DNA of 64,000 bases, from contig NZ_JACXBP010000005.1 of the NCBI RefSeq assembly GCF_014773485.1, positions 1-64,000 of the forward strand, written 5' to 3'. Each line of letters opens with the position of its first letter. Position 1 is the first letter of the stretch. This DNA comes from Erwinia aphidicola. GTDB lineage: Bacteria > Pseudomonadota > Gammaproteobacteria > Enterobacterales > Enterobacteriaceae. The position numbers and the translations under genes were made by a program. Below, in pieces: positions 35,103-45,014 of the stretch. The notes under the pieces were generated by a model. The model was not told the DNA's origin, did no database searches, and saw only the letters and a list, made by a program, of their open reading frames with translations.

Positions 35103-36827
35103 ATGCACACATCTCAACCCGCCGCACAAAAACTGATTGCTGAACTGGGCCGTATCGTTGGCCGCAACCATCTGCTCACCGAACCGGAAAAAACCGAACG
35201 CTACCGTAAGGGTTTCCGATCGGGTGAAGGCGATGCCCTCGCCGTGGTGTTTCCAGGCACTCTGCTGGAGCAGTGGCGTATTCTGCAAGCCTGCGTTGCC
35301 GCTGATGTGATTATTCTGATGCAGGCGGCCAATACCGGCCTGACGGAAGGCTCCACGCCGAACGGCAATGATTATCCGCGCGATATCGTGATTATCAGCA
35401 CCCTGCGCATGGACAAAATTCAGCTGCTGGACGGCGGTAAGCAGGTGCTGGCCTTCCCGGGCAGCACGCTGTATCAGCTGGAGAAAGTGCTGAAGCCGCT
35501 GGGGCGTGAACCGCATTCGGTGATCGGTTCATCCTGTATCGGTGCCTCGGTGCTGGGCGGGATATGCAATAACTCTGGCGGCTCGCTGGTGAAGCGCGGC
35601 CCGGCCTACAGCGAGATGGCGCTGTATGCGCAGATCACCGCCGAGGGCAAACTGCAGCTGGTTAACCATCTGGGGATCGCACTTGGCAGCTCGCCGGAGC
35701 AGATCCTCAGCAAGCTGGATGATGAAAGCTGGCAGCCCGCTGACGTGCAGCACGATGAGCGCCACGCCTCCGACCACGATTACGCCGAGCGGGTGCGCGA
35801 TGTTGATGCCGATACCCCCTCCCGCTTTAACGCCGACGCACGCCGCCTGTTCGAAGCCAGCGGCTGCGCCGGAAAGCTGGCGCTGTTTGCCGTCCGCCTT
35901 GACACCTTTGCCAGTGAAAGCGCCCAGCAGGTGTTTTATATCGGCACCAACGACACGGCGGTGCTTGACCAGCTGCGTCGCCATATGCTCGCTAACTTCA
36001 GTAACCTGCCGGTGGCGGGCGAATATATGCATCGCGATATTTTCGATATCGCCGAGACCTACGGCAAAGATACCTTTGTGATGATCGACAAGCTCGGTAC
36101 CGACAAAATGCCGCTGTTCTTCACCCTGAAAGGGCGTGCCGATGCGCTGCTGGCGCGTATCCCGTGGCTGAAGCCGCACTTCAGCGACCGCCTGTTGCAG
36201 AAACTGGCCGCGCTGCTGCCTTCGCATCTGCCCGCGCGCATGAAGCAGTATCGCGACCGTTTTGAACATCACCTGATGCTGAAAATGTCCGGTGAGGGCG
36301 TGGCGGAAGCGCGCGCCTATCTGCAAACGTTCTTCCAGCAGGCCGAAGGCGAATATTTCGAATGTGCGGGCAAAGAGGGGGCGCACGCGTTCCTGCATCG
36401 CTTTGCGGCAGCGGGTGCGGCGGTGCGCTATCACGCGGTGCACCATACCGAGGTGGAGGATATCCTGGCGCTGGATATCGCCCTGCGCCGCAACGACCGC
36501 GACTGGTTCGAGCGGTTGCCGCCGGAGTTTGATGCGGCGCTGACGCATCGCCTCTACTACGGCCACTTCCTGTGCCACGTGTTCCATCAGGACTATATCG
36601 TGAAGAAAGGCGTGGATGTGCACGCGCTAAAAGAGAAGATGCTGGAGATTCTGGCTGCGCGCGGCGCGGAGTACCCGGCCGAGCACAATGTTGGCCATCT
36701 GTACAAGGCCAAGCCGCAGCTGAAGGCGTTTTACCAGCAGCTCGACCCGACCAACAGTTTTAATCCGGGGATTGGCAAAACCACGCGTGCGAAACACTGG
36801 GGTGAGTGCGGATGCGATAAACCATAA
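35103..36827 (+). CDS. dld: D-lactate dehydrogenase (quinone) Dld
   Basis: 574 aa FAD flavoprotein on the cytosolic side of the inner membrane; oxidises D-lactate to pyruvate and passes electrons to quinone. The PCMH-type FAD-binding domain is at residues 40-220 (ILMQAANTGLTEGSTPNG, VIGSSCIGASVLGGICNNSGG). The C-terminal membrane-binding domain contains basic surface stretches (LPSHLPARMKQYRDRFEHH). Length as in E. coli. The start lies 189 bp from divergent bglX. Confidence 0.96.
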   Translation: MHTSQPAAQKLIAELGRIVGRNHLLTEPEKTERYRKGFRSGEGDALAVVFPGTLLEQWRILQACVAADVIILMQAANTGLTEGSTPNGNDYPRDIVIISTLRMDKIQLLDGGKQVLAFPGSTLYQLEKVLKPLGREPHSVIGSSCIGASVLGGICNNSGGSLVKRGPAYSEMALYAQITAEGKLQLVNHLGIALGSSPEQILSKLDDESWQPADVQHDERHASDHDYAERVRDVDADTPSRFNADARRLFEASGCAGKLALFAVRLDTFASESAQQVFYIGTNDTAVLDQLRRHMLANFSNLPVAGEYMHRDIFDIAETYGKDTFVMIDKLGTDKMPLFFTLKGRADALLARIPWLKPHFSDRLLQKLAALLPSHLPARMKQYRDRFEHHLMLKMSGEGVAEARAYLQTFFQQAEGEYFECAGKEGAHAFLHRFAAAGAAVRYHAVHHTEVEDILALDIALRRNDRDWFERLPPEFDAALTHRLYYGHFLCHVFHQDYIVKKGVDVHALKEKMLEILAARGAEYPAEHNVGHLYKAKPQLKAFYQQLDPTNSFNPGIGKTTRAKHWGECGCDKP

Positions 36828-36860
36828 CAGTCCACAATCACAACCCTCTGCCGAACTGAG

Positions 36861-36892
36861 CGGGACGACCGGAAAAAAGGGTCGTCCCGTAC
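36861..36892. repeat. GTAGGGG-type inverted repeat, copy K
   Basis: CGGGACGACC, a loop of purines, then GGTCGTCCCGTAC. It lies between the convergent dld and MscS-type genes, where it could also act as a two-way terminator. Confidence 0.6.
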
Positions 36893-36909
36893 GCATTATC
36901 AGGGCCGGG

Positions 36910-39345
36910 TTATTCTTCTTTCGGTTCCTGCAATACCATCTGACCATTCTTGCGTTCAATGATCATGGTTTGCGGCGTGGAGAGCACCACCCCCTCTTTA
37001 CGCAGGCGGGTAAGGATATCGAACAGCAGATCGCTTTTCGCCCCGCTCACCTGGCGCGGGCTGGCCACGTTACCGGTTACCGACAGCACAATGCCGCTGG
37101 TGGTCAGGTCTTTGAACGACACCGACGGCTCCGGGTTCTCGAGAATGCGCTCGTTTTCGTTATACACATCCAGCAGCAGCTGGCGTACCTGCTGCGGGTC
37201 GATATCCAGCGGGAAGGTCAGCGTAATGGTCGCTACGCCCTGCGCGTTGCCCATGGTGGCGTTACGCACATTCTGTGAGATCAGCTGGGAGTTTGGCACA
37301 ATCACCGTCGATTTATCGCTGAGCTGGATCTCAGTGGCGCGCACGTTAATCCGGCGAATATCGCCTTCGATACCGCTGATGCTCACCAGATCGCCGACCT
37401 TCACCGGGCGCTCGGTCAGCAGGATCAGGCCAGAGATAAAGTTCTTCACTATCTCCTGTAAACCAAAACCGATACCTACCGACAGGGCGCTGACGATCCA
37501 CGCCAGTTTGTTCCACTGCAGGCCCATAATCGACAGCGTCAACAGGATCACCAGCACAAAGCCGATGTTGCTGAACAGCGTGATCAGCGAGACGCGCATG
37601 CCGGTATCCATGGTGGTTTTCGGCAGGAAGTCGTGCTCCAGCCAGCGCTTCACCGAGCGCAGTACCCAGATACCGACCACCAGGCAGATCAGCGCATTCA
37701 CCATATGCGCCGGCACGATATTCAGCGACTCCAGCCCTTTACCGCCCCAAAACTCAATGGCTTTCTGCACCAGCTCAATCGGCGTTGAGCTACCGAAAGT
37801 GCCGTTGAGCAGCGCCATCGCAGCGGCCAGCACCAGCAGGGTTTTGCCGATAGCGCCCAGCACCGCGGCAATCTGCCCCAGGTGGCGCTCGTCAATATTC
37901 AGCGAGGTCTGGATACGCTTACCGGTGGCATTGTTGGTCGAAAACAGGCTTTCACAGCCGTCGGCTACCAGCTGGCTGAAGATATAGAAGGTGCCAAATA
38001 CCAGCCCCATCCAGATCAGCTCGTAGCTCAGGAAGCGCGCCATGGTGATATAGCCGATCGTCAGCGCAATCATAATCGCCACGCCAGTCAGCGTCAGCGC
38101 CATCTGGATCAAGCCCACCAGCGTCGACTTCACCTCCGGCTGCTGCCCTTGCTGGATCATCCGGCGGCGCACGCGGTTAGTGCGCATGCTGATCGACAGC
38201 GCGGTCGCGCCAATCAGCAGCGCGGTCATGCCGTTAGCAAAAATCGTCGTGCCAACGCTGGTGTTGGCGCTGCTGTTAAACGTTTCCACCGTCTGGAAGA
38301 TAAACACCAGCGCGGCAGTGAGCGGCGGGAAAGGTTTTAACGCCATTGCCACTTCATTGGAGATATTGGGCAGGCGCCAGGACGGGCGGCGCGTGGAGAG
38401 GAAAGCGCGCCCCAGCCCGGCAATCAGCCCGCAGGAAATACTCAGGCCCACCAGCTTATCGGCGAAATCGCGCACGTCATCGATCACTTCATCGTGACGG
38501 GTAAACGCCTGGTCGAGGAAGTTAAACGCCAGCACCACGGCAGCCAGCGTGGTCATCGCGGTGGCGGCCGCAAGGAAGCTGCGGCGCAGGCGCCCTTCCG
38601 GCAGATGATGGATGCCGACCCAGGCGAGGAACTCTTCCAGGTAACGGCGGCCCAGCGTGGCGACCAGCACGGCAGCCAGTAGCCAGGCAAGCGTGCCTAA
38701 ACGCCAGCCAGGTTCCCATGAGAGCGCGGCGGTTGACGTCAGCTCATCGACAAAATCACCGATCTTGCTGCTGTCATCGCTTTGGGTATTGAACAGCGGT
38801 GCCCAGAAGCGCGGGCCAAAGATGCTGCCTGCGTTGAGCGCCAGCTGGGTTTTCAGCGCGTCGCGTCGCAGGTTAACAATCTGTGCCGACAGATTAATCG
38901 AGCCGCTTTTAATCGCTTCGGCCTGCTTGATCTGGTCGTCCATTTTGCTTTTCTGGTTTTCCAGCTTGGTACGCTTGCTGGTCACTTCAGCGGTCTCTTT
39001 CACCCCGCTGTCGGCCTTGGGGGCCGGGCCAAGCACCGCCAGCTGCGCCTGCAGCTGCGCACGCTGCGGGGTAATGCTCTGTACCAGAGTATCGGCATCG
39101 CCGGACAGCTCCAGCGCCATATCATTTAGCGCGCTGAGCTTGCTGTCGTTAGTCTCGCCTGAAACCTGCTGCTTGATTTTATCCAGCACTTTCTGCATTT
39201 TTGGCAGTTCGACGGCCGCATTGACCTTCGGTGCGGCATCCTCAGTTTGCTGCGAATCGCTATTATCGGCAGCCAGCACCAGCTGCGGGGAGAGTGCGAC
39301 CAGCGCCAGCAGACAGATGCGAAGAAAAGTTAACAAGCCAGACAT
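36910..39345 (-). CDS. MscS-family mechanosensitive channel with DUF3772
   Basis: 811 aa. A signal peptide at residues 1-25 (LLALVALSPQLVLA) is followed by a periplasmic coiled-coil region (about 40-150) and a DUF3772 part (LSAQIVNLRRDALKTQLALNAGS). Some ten membrane helices come next. The C-terminal MscS core has the pore helix ALSVGIGFGLQEIVKNFISG and the beta domain GDLVSISGIEGDIRRINVRAT. It opens on membrane tension and releases solutes in the inner membrane. Related in layout to YbiO, whose gene lies in the same E. coli region. GC-rich; no operon partner. Confidence 0.9.
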   Translation of the reverse strand: MSGLLTFLRICLLALVALSPQLVLAADNSDSQQTEDAAPKVNAAVELPKMQKVLDKIKQQVSGETNDSKLSALNDMALELSGDADTLVQSITPQRAQLQAQLAVLGPAPKADSGVKETAEVTSKRTKLENQKSKMDDQIKQAEAIKSGSINLSAQIVNLRRDALKTQLALNAGSIFGPRFWAPLFNTQSDDSSKIGDFVDELTSTAALSWEPGWRLGTLAWLLAAVLVATLGRRYLEEFLAWVGIHHLPEGRLRRSFLAAATAMTTLAAVVLAFNFLDQAFTRHDEVIDDVRDFADKLVGLSISCGLIAGLGRAFLSTRRPSWRLPNISNEVAMALKPFPPLTAALVFIFQTVETFNSSANTSVGTTIFANGMTALLIGATALSISMRTNRVRRRMIQQGQQPEVKSTLVGLIQMALTLTGVAIMIALTIGYITMARFLSYELIWMGLVFGTFYIFSQLVADGCESLFSTNNATGKRIQTSLNIDERHLGQIAAVLGAIGKTLLVLAAAMALLNGTFGSSTPIELVQKAIEFWGGKGLESLNIVPAHMVNALICLVVGIWVLRSVKRWLEHDFLPKTTMDTGMRVSLITLFSNIGFVLVILLTLSIMGLQWNKLAWIVSALSVGIGFGLQEIVKNFISGLILLTERPVKVGDLVSISGIEGDIRRINVRATEIQLSDKSTVIVPNSQLISQNVRNATMGNAQGVATITLTFPLDIDPQQVRQLLLDVYNENERILENPEPSVSFKDLTTSGIVLSVTGNVASPRQVSGAKSDLLFDILTRLRKEGVVLSTPQTMIIERKNGQMVLQEPKEE

Positions 39346-39536
39346 GAAAAAGGTTCCTGATACTGAAGTAGACGCTGCGATGCGCCAGCCAATTTGCCGG
39401 CTAGTTTATGCTTTTGCCCTGGCCGGGACTATAGGATTTGCGATGTAAAAACCTGTTCGCCGTCATAAGAATAATCTATGACCGCAACTTCAGCCGCCAG
39501 TGGCAAACTGAATAAAAAAAAGTGCATGGAGCAATG

Positions 39537-40052
39537 ATGTCCCTTCCCGGTTCTGCCATGGTAGTGCGCGATGCCGCACCTGCCGATATTGACGCTATTA
39601 CCCGTATCTATGCCTGGCACGTGCTGCACGGCTGCGGCTCGTTTGAAGAGATCCCGCCCGATGCCGCAGAAATGGCCGCCCGGCTGGCTAAGGTGCACTC
39701 ATTCGCCCTGCCGTGGCTGGTGGCCGAAATCGACGGCGCGGTAGTCGGCTACTGCTATGCCACCCAATATCGCCCGCGCCCCGCCTACCGATTCACCATT
39801 GAGGACTCGGTTTATATCGATGCCGAAATGGCGGGACGAGGCGTAGGTACGGCTCTGATGCAGGCGCTGATTGCCCGCTGCCAGTTGGGCAATTATCAGC
39901 AGATGCTGGCGATTATCGGCAACGGCGAGCGCAATGCGGGTTCGGTCAGTCTGCATAAAAAAATGGGCTTCGAGATTGTCGGCAACTTCCGTAAAGTCGG
40001 CTTTAAGCACGGCGAATGGCGCGATACGTTATTGATGCAGCTGGCGTTATAA
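39537..40052 (+). CDS. GNAT N-acetyltransferase, phosphinothricin-acetyltransferase type
   Basis: 171 aa. The family pattern is VVRDAAPADIDAITRIYAWHV, VVGYCYATQYRPRPAYRFTIEDSVY and the acetyl-CoA motif RGVGTALMQALI. Close to the PAT/MnaT group that acetylates phosphinothricin, methionine sulfoximine or related amino acids. Cytosolic. Start ATG at 39537 lies 5 nt after GGAG; a later ATG (MVVRDAAP, 39558) would give the length of many relatives. Single gene between divergent and convergent neighbours. Confidence 0.85.
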   Translation: MSLPGSAMVVRDAAPADIDAITRIYAWHVLHGCGSFEEIPPDAAEMAARLAKVHSFALPWLVAEIDGAVVGYCYATQYRPRPAYRFTIEDSVYIDAEMAGRGVGTALMQALIARCQLGNYQQMLAIIGNGERNAGSVSLHKKMGFEIVGNFRKVGFKHGEWRDTLLMQLAL

Positions 40053-40060
40053 CGGACTGA

Positions 40061-40099
40061 CCGAAATCGTGTCGAGCAAAAAAGAAGGTCGCCCCCTAT
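40061..40099. repeat. Degenerate GTAGGGG-type repeat, copy L
   Basis: Only GGACTGACCG on the left and GGTCGCCCCCTAT on the right are kept; the arms no longer pair well. Lies between the convergent GNAT and pbpG. Confidence 0.35.
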
Positions 40100-40102
40100 A
40101 AA

Positions 40103-41056
40103 TTAATCTACCGCGCTGTCATCCGGCGCACGGTTACTCACCATCTGCGAAGCTTTCTGCTTTTTATAGCTCAGCGCCGCCGGCGGCACCGGGGAGATCT
40201 TGCCGGTTTCCAGCCAGCTGCGCAGGCGGTTAGCGTCGGCAAAGTGGGTGTATTTACCAAAGGCATCCAGTACCACCAGCGATACCGGGCGCTGATTGAT
40301 CACCGTGCGCATTGCCAGGCAGTGACCGGCTTCGTTGGTGAAGCCCGTTTTGGTCAGCTGAATATTCCAGTCCGGGCGATACACCAGGTGGTTGGTGTTG
40401 CGGAACGGTAGCGTGTAGGTCGGGTTGCGGAAGCTGGCCATATCTTCATGGGTGGTGCTCAGCTGGCCGATCAGCGGATAGCGCTTGGTGGCGATCAGCA
40501 GCTTGCTGAGATCGCGCGCCGTCGAGACGTTTTTGATCGACAGGCCGGTCGGTTCAACATAGTGGGTGTTGTTCATCCCCAGCTCCCGCGCTTTGGCATT
40601 CATCGCCTTGATAAACGCATCGTAGCCGCCCGGATAGTGGTGCGCCAGGCTGGCCGCCGCCCGGTTTTCAGACGACATCAGCGCCAGCAGCATCATATTT
40701 CTGCGGCTGATCTCACTGTTCAGGCGCACGCGGGAATAGATGCCGCGCATCTCCGGCGTGTGGCTGATATCTACCGCCAGCATCTCATCCATCGGCAGAT
40801 GGGCATCGAGCGTCACCATCACCGTCATTAGCTTGGTAATAGAGGCGATCGGGCGCACCAGATCCGGATGGCTGGAGTAGATCACTTTATTGGTATTCAT
40901 ATCGACAATCATCGCGCTGCCGGAAGCAATTTCTGGCTGAGCGGCAGCGCCAGCCACCGCGGGCTGATGAGTACGGGCAGCAGCCGGCGTGAGGATGCTT
41001 TGAGCGGAACACAGCAGAACCAGACTTAACAGCGATAAACGAATTTTTGCAGGCAT
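40103..41056 (-). CDS. pbpG: D-alanyl-D-alanine endopeptidase PBP7
   Basis: 317 aa periplasmic enzyme that cuts peptide cross-links in murein. Signal peptide near residues 1-27. The active-site motif SxxK is SITK (Ser72-Lys75), SxN is in MSSENRAA near residue 130, and KTG is in [12 protein letters not shown] near residue 236. Length as in E. coli PBP7. It follows yohC in the same direction, the same association as in E. coli. Confidence 0.94.
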   Translation of the reverse strand: MPAKIRLSLLSLVLLCSAQSILTPAAARTHQPAVAGAAAQPEIASGSAMIVDMNTNKVIYSSHPDLVRPIASITKLMTVMVTLDAHLPMDEMLAVDISHTPEMRGIYSRVRLNSEISRRNMMLLALMSSENRAAASLAHHYPGGYDAFIKAMNAKARELGMNNTHYVEPTGLSIKNVSTARDLSKLLIATKRYPLIGQLSTTHEDMASFRNPTYTLPFRNTNHLVYRPDWNIQLTKTGFTNEAGHCLAMRTVINQRPVSLVVLDAFGKYTHFADANRLRSWLETGKISPVPPAALSYKKQKASQMVSNRAPDDSAVD

Positions 41057-41196
41057 CGTAGAAACTTAACGGCTGATGATGACAGTGTGGATACCACACG
41101 CCGCTGCCCGCACTACAGCGGGGGCTGGCCTGCGCATAATACGCCGGATGTTAAGCATTTTCCTACAGGATATTCGTTTCCGGGCATTACCAAATC

Positions 41197-41216
41197 ACCG
41201 CCGGTGGCCCGGCGGT
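41197..41216 (-). terminator. Hairpin between yohC and pbpG
   Basis: 8-bp stem ACCGCCGG / CCGGCGGT with loop TGGC. A T-run follows on the plus-strand side only, so termination of yohC is not certain. Confidence 0.4.
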
Positions 41217-41235
41217 TTTCAGCAACTTACCGCGT

Positions 41236-41823
41236 TCAGAACAGCTGGTAGCCGTAGCCCCAGATGATCACCGTCAGCGCCAGCAACACTTCAAGTACCA
41301 GGATACCGATTGCCAGCGTCGAGCCGGAAAAGCGCAGGCTCTCTTCGCGGTCGATATTCAGGAACAGGGGGATGCCGACGTACAGCAGATAGCCGGTATA
41401 TACCAGCGCCAGTGCGCCAACCAGCACACAGAGCCAGACCAGCGGATAGAGCGCCACCAGCCCGCTGATAAACAGCGGCGTGGCGACGTATCCGGCGAAT
41501 ACCATGCAGCTGGCCAGCGAAGGCCGCTGTGGATAGTCACGCGCCATCCACCAGATCACCCGCCCCATCACCGCCACACCGGCCAGCATTAAGGCATAGA
41601 ACAGGATAGCCAGCCCGAACGCGCTGGATAACGACAGGGGAATGGTGCGCTCGACGCCGACATCCCAGCCGATTTGCGTGGTGCCGATAAACGCGCATAC
41701 CACCGGGATCAGAGCCAAAAGCAGCACGTGATGGGTATAATGGTGAGAAACGGTTTCGTTCTCATTTTTGATGTCGCGCATCTCACGATTCGGATGCGCC
41801 AGCAGTCCCCAGACATGGTTCAT
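41236..41823 (-). CDS. yohC: Yip1 family inner membrane protein YohC
   Basis: 195 aa. Starts MNHVWGLLAHPNREMRDIK and has five membrane helices (HVLLLALIPVVCAFIGTTQ, LAILFYALMLAGVAVMGRVIWW and others). Yip1/DUF1282 family. Function unknown. Situated upstream of pbpG and divergent from the DedA gene, as in E. coli. Confidence 0.88.
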   Translation of the reverse strand: MNHVWGLLAHPNREMRDIKNENETVSHHYTHHVLLLALIPVVCAFIGTTQIGWDVGVERTIPLSLSSAFGLAILFYALMLAGVAVMGRVIWWMARDYPQRPSLASCMVFAGYVATPLFISGLVALYPLVWLCVLVGALALVYTGYLLYVGIPLFLNIDREESLRFSGSTLAIGILVLEVLLALTVIIWGYGYQLF

Positions 41824-42048
41824 ATCATTACTCCTCTGAACATCGGACCGCCAACTGGCACTGTCCCGGGCGGCATCTCTTCAAGTATACGTGGCCTTGG
41901 GTTGTTTATTTTTCAACCGATGCAAATAGCGGGTAAGCACTTCATTTTAGAGTGAAAATAAAGTGTGATTTTGGCAATTTTAACGGCGGATTTACCAGGA
42001 ACGGTTAGACTTAGCGGCTTGATGTCGAAATGGAGGCCTGAATTACCG

Positions 42049-42606
42049 ATGGATGTGAACGCGTTAATTTCCCAGTATGGCTACTGGGCCCTGTTTATTG
42101 GCTGCCTGGCCGAGGGGGAGACATTTACTTTGCTGGGCGGCGTGGCGGCCCATGAAGGGCTGCTGCGTTTTGGCTGGGTGCTACTGGTGGCGATGTGCGG
42201 CGGTATCCTCGGGGATACGGCGCTGTTTTTCGTTGGCCGCCGCTACGGTGAGCCGATCCTGAAACGCTTTAAGAAGCACCAGAAACAGATCGATAAGGCC
42301 AACCGCCTGATCCGCAAGAGGCCGGTGCTGTTCGTGATTGGCGTGCGCTTCATGTACGGGCTGCGCATTGTCGGCCCGATTATTATCGGGGCCAGCCGCC
42401 TCAGCCCACGCAAATTTCTGCTGTTTAATGTGATTGGTGCCGCACTCTGGGCGCTGATTTTCGTTTCGCTCGGCTACCTTGGCGGCCAGGTGATCGCCCC
42501 GTGGCTGCATACGCTCGATCATCACCTGAAGCGTATTTTCTGGGTGGTGCTGGCGGTCGTGATTGTCTGGGGTATTCGCATTGCGCTGAAGCGCCGCGAT
42601 AAGTAA
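42049..42606 (+). CDS. yohD: DedA family inner membrane protein YohD
   Basis: 185 aa DedA/SNARE-associated (VTT) family protein with about four to five helices. Family marks are EGETFTLLGGVAAHEG near residue 23, VGRRYGEPILKRFKKHQ and FMYGLRIVGPIIIGAS (the conserved G-R motif). DedA proteins are thought to be undecaprenyl-phosphate or phospholipid translocases. The ATG at 42049 lies 12 nt after GGAGG, a little far; an upstream ATG (42022) has a weaker site. E. coli YohD is about the same length. Confidence 0.87.
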   Translation: MDVNALISQYGYWALFIGCLAEGETFTLLGGVAAHEGLLRFGWVLLVAMCGGILGDTALFFVGRRYGEPILKRFKKHQKQIDKANRLIRKRPVLFVIGVRFMYGLRIVGPIIIGASRLSPRKFLLFNVIGAALWALIFVSLGYLGGQVIAPWLHTLDHHLKRIFWVVLAVVIVWGIRIALKRRDK

Positions 42607-42610
42607 CAGC

Positions 42611-42640
42611 GGGCCGATCGAAAAAAAGATCGGCCCCTAC
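42611..42640. repeat. GTAGGGG-type inverted repeat, copy M
   Basis: GGGCCGATC, seven A, GATCGGCCCCTAC: a perfect 9-bp stem. It lies between convergent yohD and the DUF1028 gene and would also make a good terminator on the minus strand, where seven T lie in the loop. Confidence 0.65.
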
Positions 42641-43284
42641 GGAATACCTGTGGGTAGAGAGCGAAAAAAATCGGCGTAGGCCGGGGCGCGCACCTGTTTT
42701 AATACCTCAGCCAGCTGTTCCAGCGGCGCATCTGACCAGTCAACCCGCAGATCGATATCGGCATAGCGCCGCTGATGCCAGACTTTAAGCGCGGCAGAGC
42801 GAATGCCGCGCTGGTCGCCACCGGCCTGCTGTGCGGCATGCAACGCCGCCAGCACACGGTCGGCCAGCGGTAAGTCGCTAAATTTCTCAAAGGCGTCAAG
42901 CATGGCGCCCGTCACCCCGGCGCCGACCAGCATATTGCCAGCTACCGCCACCTGTGTTCCCGCCACGCTGCCAAACCATGGACCGCACTGGCGGCCGCTC
43001 CAGTGTGCGCTGCTGCCTGCGTTATCTATAATCAGCACCTGCCGCCGCTGGCACTGGTCATCCTCCTGCAACAGCCGGCGCAGCACCTGTCCGGCATTAA
43101 GCCCGCCAGCCAGCAGCTCAAGCCCGCGACTGCCGTACAGCGGATTGGTCAGCGCCTGAGTCGCGATAGCTCCTGTCCCGCTGCGGCCGTGGATCACCAA
43201 CGCTCCCACCGCCGGACCGCCGGTTGCAGTGGCCGCTGCCAGCTCACCGCTTACGGCATCGCGCGCCACAATCGAAAAGGTCAT
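42637..43284 (-). CDS. DUF1028 family protein
   Basis: 215 aa with the Ntn-hydrolase-like start TFSIVARDAVSGELAAATATG, followed by GALVIHGRSGTGAIATQALTNPLYG and VAVAGNMLVGAGV. Function unknown. Often beside peptide ABC transporters and amidase-like genes, as here (divergent, 148 bp from the binding-protein gene). It may process the imported compound. The conserved Thr after Met may become the N-terminal nucleophile, but this is a guess from the fold. Confidence 0.85.
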   Translation of the reverse strand: MTFSIVARDAVSGELAAATATGGPAVGALVIHGRSGTGAIATQALTNPLYGSRGLELLAGGLNAGQVLRRLLQEDDQCQRRQVLIIDNAGSSAHWSGRQCGPWFGSVAGTQVAVAGNMLVGAGVTGAMLDAFEKFSDLPLADRVLAALHAAQQAGGDQRGIRSAALKVWHQRRYADIDLRVDWSDAPLEQLAEVLKQVRAPAYADFFRSLPTGIP

Positions 43285-43432
43285 CGCCCCCCCTTCTGCC
43301 AGTCAGATGAAATTTATATGGATAAATTATTGCACTCACCGCTATTTATACGCATAAATAACAGACAGGACAAATTTTGTTCATCCGCGTGTTATCACTG
43401 CGGCCTGAACACTCTGCTTAACGAGGACCACC

Positions 43433-45004
43433 ATGTTGAGATCGCTACGCACCGTGCTGCACTCTCTTCCCGTCTGCCTGAGCTTGCTGGCTACCCTGCC
43501 TGCGGCTTATGCCGATACGCCGCCTGGCGTACTGGTGATTGGCCAGGTGGCAGAACCGCAATCCCTTGACCCGCAGGTGGCTACCGCCGCGAACGACTCG
43601 CGCATTCTGGTGAATATTTACGACGGGCTGGTGCGTAACGCACCCGGTTCGCTGTCGATTGAACCGGCGCTGGCCAGCCGCTGGGAGATCAGCCCCGACG
43701 GGCTGAAATACACCTTCCATCTGCGCGACAATGTGAAGTTCCAGGATGGCACCCCGCTGGATGCCGACGCGGTGAAGTTCACCTTCGAACGGATGCTCAA
43801 CAAGCAGCATCCCTACTATCACACCGGCCCGTTCCCGCTCAGCTTCTTCTTCTCGTCAATCGACCAGATCGCCACGCCGGATGCGCACACGGTGGTGTTT
43901 ACCCTGAAACAGCCCTTTGCTCCGCTGCTCTCCAATCTCGCCACCCCTGCCGGGCTGATCGTCTCACCGACGGCGGTGAAAAAGTATGACAAAGAGTATG
44001 GCCGCCATCCGGTCGGCACCGGCGCCTTCAGTTTTGCCGAGTGGCAGGCCAATCAGCGCGTGGTGCTGACGGCAAATAAAAACTACTGGGACGGCGCGCC
44101 ACAGCTTGAGGCAGCCGTCTTCCGCCCCATCACCGATGGCAATACCCGCACTGCGGAGATGCTCTCCGGCGGCATTGATGCGATGGTGGAAGTGCCGCCG
44201 GATACGGTGAAAACCTTTGCCGGTAACCCGCAGTTCCAGATGTACCAGGCGGTCGGCCCACACGTGTGGTTCCTGCTGCTGAATACGCGCGAGAAGCCGT
44301 TCAACGACAAGCGCGTACGCCAGGCGGTGAACTATGCGGTCAACAAGCAGGCGCTGGTCGACAAGGTTTTGCAGGGGTCGGCGCAGGTTGCCGATGGCCC
44401 GATCCCGTCTGCCTTTAGCTGGGCCGCGAACAAAGACGTTGGCCCTTACCCTTATGACCCGGACAAGGCGCGGGCGCTGCTGAAAGAAGCGGGAGCAGAG
44501 GGCGCAACGCTCAACTTCTACGTCACCGAGGGCGGTTCCGGCATGCTCGACCCCATCCCGATGGCGACCGCAATCCAGGCCGATCTGAAAGCCGTCGGCC
44601 TGAAGGTCAATATTCAGACCTGGGAGTGGAATACCTATCTTGCCAAAGTGAACGCCGGGCTGACGCCGCAGACGCAGATGGCGGAGATGGCGTGGATGAC
44701 TAACGACCCGGATACCCTGCCGTTCCTCACCCTGCGCCGCGATGCGTGGCCGGATAAAGGCGGCTTTAACTCCGGCTACTACAGCAATCCGCAGGTCGAT
44801 AAGCTGCTGGATGAGGCGCGCACCTCCAGCGATCGGCAAAAGCGTGGCGCGCTCTACCGCCAGGTACAGGCTATCGTCCACGACGATGCACCATGGCTGT
44901 TCGTCGCCAACTGGAAGCAGAACGCCGTTACCACGCGCCCGGTGCAGAATTTTGCCCTGCAGCCTAACTTCAATCTGATCCTGCATCGGGTCAGCAAACC
45001 ATAA
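43433..45004 (+). CDS. ABC transporter periplasmic binding protein (family 5)
   Basis: 523 aa with a signal peptide (CLSLLATLPAAYA). SBP_bac_5 domain: PQSLDPQVATAANDSRILVNIYDGLV, then LRDNVKFQDGTPLDADAVKFTFERML and GTGAFSFAEWQANQRVVL. Binds peptides, glutathione, opines or related compounds; the ligand is not known. First gene of the five-gene unit 43433-49295. The promoter lies in the 148 bp shared with the divergent DUF1028 gene. Confidence 0.92.
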   Translation: MLRSLRTVLHSLPVCLSLLATLPAAYADTPPGVLVIGQVAEPQSLDPQVATAANDSRILVNIYDGLVRNAPGSLSIEPALASRWEISPDGLKYTFHLRDNVKFQDGTPLDADAVKFTFERMLNKQHPYYHTGPFPLSFFFSSIDQIATPDAHTVVFTLKQPFAPLLSNLATPAGLIVSPTAVKKYDKEYGRHPVGTGAFSFAEWQANQRVVLTANKNYWDGAPQLEAAVFRPITDGNTRTAEMLSGGIDAMVEVPPDTVKTFAGNPQFQMYQAVGPHVWFLLLNTREKPFNDKRVRQAVNYAVNKQALVDKVLQGSAQVADGPIPSAFSWAANKDVGPYPYDPDKARALLKEAGAEGATLNFYVTEGGSGMLDPIPMATAIQADLKAVGLKVNIQTWEWNTYLAKVNAGLTPQTQMAEMAWMTNDPDTLPFLTLRRDAWPDKGGFNSGYYSNPQVDKLLDEARTSSDRQKRGALYRQVQAIVHDDAPWLFVANWKQNAVTTRPVQNFALQPNFNLILHRVSKP

Positions 45005-45014
45005 CGGGGGCGCT

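Noticed and set aside
35529-36623. 364-codon minus-strand frame
   Set aside because: Antisense shadow of dld with no start site.
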